Source: Chloroflexota bacterium (GTDB lineage Bacteria > Chloroflexota > Dehalococcoidia > SM23-28-2 > RBG-16-64-32). Taken from it: a stretch of 9,275 nucleotides of DNA. Shown here piece by piece: positions 5,939-9,275 of the stretch (positions within the stretch are counted from its first letter, which is position 1; every line of letters starts with the position of its first letter). The translations under genes were made by a program, and so were the position numbers. Below the pieces are notes generated by a model. That model was not told the DNA's origin. It searched no databases and saw only the letters and a program-made list of their open reading frames with translations. Where the stretch lies: positions 1-9,275 of the forward strand of contig JADFKX010000071.1 of assembly GCA_022564695.1 (NCBI GenBank), written 5' to 3'.

Positions 5939-6643
5939 TCACTCCTTAGTAACACAATATCGAAAACTTACCCAGTCCTGAGGTGCCGGCGGGGTTTGAT
6001 CTTGCATTACGTCCACGATTTTGGCTCCATGCGCTTCGAGAGAGGCTACAACCTCCTCTGGCTTTATCCCATACATCTCCATCCTTGGCTGGTTAGGGCT
6101 CTTCGCTCCTGGCTTGTCGCCACGGGCCTCTAGTATTGGTTCGCTTGGCTGTTGAAATATTAGTAGGCCATGGGGGATAAGTATCCGCACGAATTCCTTT
6201 ATATAGTTCTTAGAATACCGTGGTGCGATGTGTTGAAGCGTAATGTTTGTATAAATAAGGTCGAATCTATTATTAGCGAATAACTTTAGGTCAGCAGTCT
6301 CATTCAGATAGTATCTGCATCTATCGCCGTGGCTATTGAATTTGTTAGCTCGCTCGATCATAGATGGGGCAATATCAACGCCATCAACTTCGTCGAAATA
6401 ATTGGCAAGCGCCTGAGTTAACCTTCCAACGCCGCAGCCAAAGTCGAGCGCTTTTCTGCGTGCAGTATTGAGACCCAATGATTCGACATGCCTAATGACC
6501 GCTTCGATTTCTTCTACCCCTGTTTTGAAGAACTCATCTGCTTGCCATTTGTTCCCCTTCTTATCAGGCTCAGTAAGTATCGACCCTAAAGGGTCAATTT
6601 CCCCAAATTGATTCCAATTGTGTTGTAACTCATTGATGTCCAT
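5939..6643 (-). CDS. AT-rich class I SAM-dependent methyltransferase, probably acquired by transfer
   Basis: A 234-residue soluble methyltransferase (Methyltransf_11/25-like). Motif I is KALDFGCGVGRLTQAL (64-79), the acidic SAM-ribose contact is Asp90 in VDGVD, and the motif IV region is FDLIYTNITLQHI (127-139), followed by the strand FVRILIPHGLLIF. The N-terminal 60 residues (LQHNWNQFGEIDPLGSIL...) form the usual helical lid. It is not a close relative of the CmoB-like protein next door. Base composition differs visibly from all neighbours: long A/T stretches, AAT, ATA and TTA codons, against strongly GC-rich third positions elsewhere in the segment. ATG 6643 has only a weak GGAA upstream, and the stop of the remnant ORF lies 18 bases before it, so reinitiation may help its translation. 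Substrate unknown; the glycosyltransferase downstream suggests a sugar or small-molecule acceptor. Confidence 0.85.
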   Translation of the reverse strand: MDINELQHNWNQFGEIDPLGSILTEPDKKGNKWQADEFFKTGVEEIEAVIRHVESLGLNTARRKALDFGCGVGRLTQALANYFDEVDGVDIAPSMIERANKFNSHGDRCRYYLNETADLKLFANNRFDLIYTNITLQHIAPRYSKNYIKEFVRILIPHGLLIFQQPSEPILEARGDKPGAKSPNQPRMEMYGIKPEEVVASLEAHGAKIVDVMQDQTPPAPQDWVSFRYCVTKE

Positions 6644-6661
6644 AGAGACCGTTCCAGCAAC

Positions 6662-6787
6662 CTACTGGTCAGCACCTTTTTGCCCTGAGGTCAGGTGAAA
6701 GGAGTGGTACCAGGGTTCCAGCCGCTTTACGGCGTCCAGAATCTCCTGTCTTTCCTGGATAGGATTGACGTCCAAATGCCAGTTCAA
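6662..6787 (-). pseudogene. 41-codon N-terminal remnant of a second CmoB-like methyltransferase
   Basis: From TTG 6787 the frame gives LNWHLDVNPIQERQEILDAV and ends after WYHSFHLTSGQKGADQ at TAG 6662-6664. Over its first 32 residues it matches the start of the intact methyltransferase at 5078-5797 at 24 positions, with the same GAGGAG-CAG-N2-TTG start region in DNA. It lacks the whole SAM-binding domain, so it cannot be an enzyme. The remaining residues may still be native paralogue sequence, so the break is close to the stop at about 6660, just before the AT-rich methyltransferase gene. I read it as what is left of a tandem copy. It may still work as a leader ORF delivering ribosomes to the next gene. 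The same frame extends upstream to an alternative start at 6871, but the paralogue comparison favours 6787. Confidence 0.75.
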
Positions 6788-6869
6788 GGCTGCTCCTCTC
6801 AGGTAGCTGCTCCTATCGAGCGCAGAGCGGGAATTTTGGGAAATGGCAGATAGGGGGGCACTGAGCCTC

Positions 6870-6897
6870 ATACTATCATTTCGGGGCTTGAGGTCAA
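6870..6897 (-). promoter_or_regulatory. Probable sigma-70-type promoter of the methyltransferase-glycosyltransferase operon
   Basis: Read on -, TTGACC (6892-6897) and TAGTAT (6870-6875) are separated by 16 bases: 5 of 6 and 4 of 6 matches to TTGACA and TATAAT. It lies in the short gap after radC and about 75 bases before the TTG start of the methyltransferase remnant. The remnant, AT-rich methyltransferase, CmoB-like methyltransferase and glycosyltransferase could all be read from it. Confidence 0.45.
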
Positions 6898-6938
6898 CCG
6901 GGGCCTGTTGTCCGGCCTAGGGCAAGGGGCCGCAGGAC

Positions 6939-7658
6939 TCAGTCCGCGGGGAAGCCCAGATGGCGCTCGCGCAGGCTGACGAAGCCGTTGCGGGCGAGGA
7001 CGATGTGGTCAAGGACGTCTATGTTGAGGAGGGAGCCGGCCTCCGCCACCTGGCGGGTCATCGCCACGTCGTCGGCGCTGGGTGTGGGGTCGCCGGAGGG
7101 GTGGTTGTGGACGACGATGATGGAGGGGCAGCCTTCGCGCACGGCGTCACGGAACAGGTCGGAGACGCGCACGTGGGTGGCGTTGACGGTGCCCTTGTAG
7201 ACCTCCGGCGTGGCCAGCACCTGGTTTCTGGTGTTGAGCAGGACGACGCGCAGGTGCTCTTGCTCCAGCAGCGCCATATCGGCGAGGAGGAGGTTGGCGA
7301 TGTCCTCCGCGGAGCGGATGCAGGGGCGCTCTTCTGGGTTGGTAGCGAGGAGGCGGCGGCCGAGCTCTAGGGCGGCGAGCACCTGGGTGGCCTTGGCCTC
7401 GCCGATGGCGTGCTCGGCGCAGAGCTCGCCGACGGAGGCGCGGGCCAGTCCCGTCAGGCCGTTGAAGCGGGAGAGCAGCCGCGTGGCCTGGGCGATGACG
7501 TTTTCGCCGGCGGCGCCGGTGCGGAGGATGATGGCGAGCAGCTCAGCGTTGGAGAGGGTGGCGGCGCCCATCCGGCGCAGCCGCTCCCGTGGCCGCTCGC
7601 TGGAGGGCATGTCGCGGATCATGGGCCGGTACTCGGCGGTTGGGGCGGGAGTAGGCAT
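6939..7658 (-). CDS. radC: RadC family JAB/MPN-domain protein (DNA repair protein RadC)
   Basis: A 239-residue protein of normal RadC length. An N-terminal helix-hairpin-helix-like region (SERPRERLRRMGAATLSNAE, then LLAIILRTG, about 20-48) precedes the JAMM metalloprotease-like domain. Its zinc ligands are visible: Glu134 in EQEHLRVV, His184 and His186 in VVHNHPSGD, and Asp197 in PTPSADD. The C-terminal VLDHIVLARNGFVSLRE is the family's closing strand pair. Despite the name, a direct repair role for RadC is doubtful and its biochemical activity is unsettled. ATG 7658 has AAAGGA 7 bases upstream (7666-7671), which supports this start over the internal Met13. It begins 30 bases after the stop of the LysM protein gene on the same strand, so the two may be co-transcribed. 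No typical terminator follows the gene, only a 5-bp GC stem (6913-6932) without a T-run. Confidence 0.95.
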   Translation of the reverse strand: MPTPAPTAEYRPMIRDMPSSERPRERLRRMGAATLSNAELLAIILRTGAAGENVIAQATRLLSRFNGLTGLARASVGELCAEHAIGEAKATQVLAALELGRRLLATNPEERPCIRSAEDIANLLLADMALLEQEHLRVVLLNTRNQVLATPEVYKGTVNATHVRVSDLFRDAVREGCPSIIVVHNHPSGDPTPSADDVAMTRQVAEAGSLLNIDVLDHIVLARNGFVSLRERHLGFPAD

Positions 7659-7688
7659 TGGGCGATCCTTTCGCGGCGGCCGGTAGGC

Positions 7689-7910
7689 TCACTCTGGGAT
7701 GACGAGCACGTCTCCCGTCTGGAGGAAGTCGTCCAGTGTGAAGCCGTTTACGGCGGCCAGCGACTCGGCGTCCACGCCGAAAATGTCGGCAAGGTCGTAC
7801 CAGGTGTCACCCGGCACCACGGTGTACTCGAGTGGGCCCTGCGGTTCGGGTGTCGGTGTGGGTTCGGGCGTGGGTGTGGGCGTGGGTGTGGGCGTGGGAG
7901 TGGGCGTAGG
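7689..7910 (-). CDS. C-terminal LysM domain with (PT)n linker; 5' part lost at a join
   Basis: The last about 73 residues of a cell-envelope or secreted protein. A Pro-Thr linker, (PT)7-PEPTPTPEP, leads to one LysM domain: YTVVPGDTWYDLADIFGV, then an AAVNG core and DDFLQTGDVLVIPE to the stop. LysM binds peptidoglycan or other GlcNAc glycans, and PT/PE linkers before it are common in Chloroflexota and other bacteria. The reading frame continues upstream into AddA helicase sequence, but a cytoplasmic helicase-nuclease joined to an extracellular glycan-binding tail has no biological logic, so I treat the linker edge as a join. Its own N-terminus (signal or membrane anchor) is therefore missing. 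The next gene downstream is radC after 30 bases. Confidence 0.75.
   Translation of the reverse strand, partial: PTPTPTPTPTPTPTPEPTPTPEPQGPLEYTVVPGDTWYDLADIFGVDAESLAAVNGFTLDDFLQTGDVLVIPE
7860..7904 (+). repeat. Hexanucleotide-period GGG tract with strong G-quadruplex pattern
   Basis: Eight GGG triplets occur every 6 bases on + (7860, 7866, 7872, 7878, 7884, 7890, 7896 and 7902), separated by 3-base loops such as TGT, CGT and AGT. On - it encodes the Pro-Thr linker. Four adjacent triplets already satisfy the canonical G3N1-7 quadruplex rule. It ends within a few bases of the join to AddA. Confidence 0.85.
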
Positions 7911-7920
7911 ATCGGCGGTG
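7900..7920. other. Probable chimeric join 2 (LysM protein gene / addA)
   Basis: On - , AddA sequence is orderly through motif V and the following LVILADATADP, then changes at once to (PT)n repeats and a LysM domain, in frame. Base and codon character also change: alphaproteobacterial-like GCG/CGC-rich sequence on the high-coordinate side, the central segment's style on the other. The most likely point is within 7905-7913. Confidence 0.72.
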
Positions 7921-9275
7921 GCGTCGGCCAGAATGACGAGCGGCGCCTGCAACCCCTTGGACCCATGCGCGGTCATCACCCGCACCGCATCGAGCGGCGC
8001 GGAAGGATCGCGCACGATCTCGACGTCGCCGCGATCGAACCAGTCGAGAAAGCGCTGGAGCGAGGGCGTGGTCGTGCTTTCGAAAGTCAGCGCGGCGTTT
8101 AGCAATTCCTCGATCGGATCGCGCGCCTCGGTCCCCAGCCGGCGGATCAGCTTGCGTCGGCCATCAAGCGGCCCCGACAGCAATTCCTCCAGAAACTGAT
8201 AGGGGGTGAACACATCGGCGCGCCCCAGCATCTGCCGCAACGGGGCGAGATCGTCAGCCGGTAGCGTCCGCGTCAGATGCGCCCAGAGCGATCCACGCTC
8301 GCGGTACCCCGCCTCCATCAAGCGTTCCTGCGACCAACCGATCAGCGGCGACACCAAGAGCGCCGCAAGCGACAAATCATCTTCGGGTTGCAGCACGAAG
8401 CGCACCGCCGCCAGCAGGTCCTGCACCGCCAGCGGTGCGTTCAGCCGCAGCCGGTCGACGCCCGCCACCGGCACCCCCTCGGCATAGAGCCGCGCGACGA
8501 TCAGCGAGGCCAAGTCACCGCGCCGCTTGACCAGGATCATGATATCCTGCGGCTCCAGCCGGCGCCCCTTGCTCTCCAGCATCAGCCCGTCGTCGAGCCA
8601 GCGGCGGACGGCGCGCGCGATGTCGGTCGCGACCTTGCGCACCGCATCGTCGATCCAGCCCTCCTCGTCCTCGTCGCTGCCCCCCGCCACGACCGGCGGC
8701 CAGAGCGTGACGCGACCGGGGCCTTTCACCTCGCTGGCATGACGCTCGACCTCGCCGGCCAGCCCCATGCCCGGCTCCGCCAGCGCCTCGACCGCGGCAT
8801 CGACGAATTCCAGGATCGGGCGCGTCGAGCGGAAGCTGTGTGTCAGCGACAGGCGGTTGAACGGCAGGCCGCGCTCCTCGGTCGGCCAATCCTCCTCGCC
8901 CGCCACCTGCAGAGCGCGGCGGTGGAAATGCTGCTCCGCCGCCTGGAAATTGATCGGGTCGGTCCCTTGGAAACCGAAGATCGCCTGCTTGTAATCGCCG
9001 ACGGTGAACAGCGTCCGGGTTGAGGGTGCATAGAGCCCCCGGCCGACGAAGAACTCATCGGCCAGCGCTCGGACGATCAGCCACTGGTTGAGGTTGGTGT
9101 CCTGCGCCTCGTCGATCAGGACGTGCTCGGTCACCTGATCGAGCTTGTAGCGGACCCATTCGCCGATGCCCGGACGCTGGAGCAGATCGACCGTCATGCG
9201 GATCAGGTCGTCGAAATCGACCGCCCCAATCGCGCGCTTGGCCTGGCCATAGGCACGGGCATAGTCGCGACCGAC
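7911..9275 (-). CDS. addA: AddA-type double-strand break repair helicase-nuclease, internal fragment
   Basis: AddA is the UvrD-like helicase plus nuclease subunit of AddAB, which processes DNA ends for RecA. The frame is open past the window edge (upstream residues include AKRAIGAVDFDDLI before the ATG at 9197), so the N-terminus with Walker A is outside. Motifs in order from that ATG: II, VLIDEAQDTN (26-35); III, FTVGDYKQAIFGFQGTDP (64-81); IV, LSLTHSFRST (116-125); V, VRVMTAHGSKGLQ followed by APLVILADAT near residue 420. Motif VI, the rest of domain 2B and the C-terminal nuclease are absent because the sequence changes at about 7911. The wording around motifs III-V is that of alphaproteobacterial, probably sphingomonad, AddA as I recall it. 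No stop belongs to this gene: the frame only ends at 7689 because it runs into the LysM tail. Confidence 0.88.

Noticed and set aside
6900..6945. Possible radC terminator (CGGCC/GGCCG stem at 6913-6932, GGACT-C-AGTCC at 6935-6945)
   Set aside because: The stems are only 5 bp, lack a T-run, and one overlaps the radC stop codon; too weak to call a terminator.
7860..7910. GTGGGC-type repeats considered as a CRISPR-like or satellite array
   Set aside because: The units are 6 bases with no spacers and encode a Pro-Thr linker in frame; a protein low-complexity region.
7410..8102. Long + strand open frame (230 codons) opposite radC, the LysM tail and addA
   Set aside because: It spans three unrelated genes and the join, with Gly/Arg repeats arising from the GGG tract; a shadow frame.
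8277..9023. Long + strand open frame (248 codons) opposite addA
   Set aside because: It is antisense to a protein with all helicase motifs in order; the product is Arg/His/Gln-rich with no domain logic, as expected from GC-rich antisense DNA.
1..9275. tRNA/rRNA genes, insertion sequences, integrase sites, CRISPR arrays or toxin-antitoxin/defence genes
   Set aside because: I looked on both strands and saw no cloverleaf, transposase motif, long terminal repeats or defence-domain signature; nothing supports calling any of them.

Overview
The window looks like three pieces of DNA from different sources joined end to end, and that is its most important property. Piece 1 (about 1-905, + strand) carries the end of an EgtB-like/formylglycine-generating-enzyme-type gene and most of an OpuC/EgtV-type ABC ATPase gene. 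Piece 2 (about 906-7910, every gene on the - strand) looks like a chromosome of a GC-rich bacterium, plausibly Chloroflexota: it has a LysM protein with a (PT)n linker, a zinc-ribbon RDD membrane protein, an SPFH protein and a Cof-type phosphatase. Piece 3 (about 7911-9275, - strand) is the middle of an AddA helicase-nuclease gene of alphaproteobacterial, probably sphingomonad, character. The lineage calls are impressions from protein character, not database results.

Both joins fall inside genes. At the left join the ABC ATPase gene (+) and the RDD gene (-) run into each other and both lose their 3' ends. At the right join AddA is cut just after helicase motif V and runs in frame into the (PT)n linker of a LysM protein, giving an apparent 'AddA-LysM' fusion. 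The right join touches a run of eight GGG triplets with 6-base period, a strong G-quadruplex pattern. Template switching during whole-genome amplification, or misassembly of a metagenome contig, is the simplest explanation. Recombination or transfer in a real genome is possible but less likely.

Read in its direction of transcription, the central piece runs: LysM protein (3' end), radC, a 41-codon remnant of a methyltransferase gene, an AT-rich class I methyltransferase, a full-length CmoB-like methyltransferase, a GT4-type glycosyltransferase, a 26-codon ORF coupled to an amidohydrolase, an SPFH (stomatin/prohibitin) protein, a Cof-type HAD phosphatase joined to it by a 4-base overlap, and an RDD protein cut at the left join. 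The methyltransferases and glycosyltransferase probably act together on a glycan, lipid or other small acceptor. The SPFH-HAD pair is a separate translationally coupled unit. radC appears to be an ordinary housekeeping gene.

The best biological lead is the methyltransferase locus. The remnant and the intact gene share 24 of 32 N-terminal residues and the same GAGGAG ribosome-binding site followed by a TTG start. An AT-rich, unrelated methyltransferase gene sits between them, which suggests that a tandem copy was replaced by an incoming gene that now uses the old promoter. I saw no tRNA, rRNA, CRISPR array, insertion sequence or obvious defence system.
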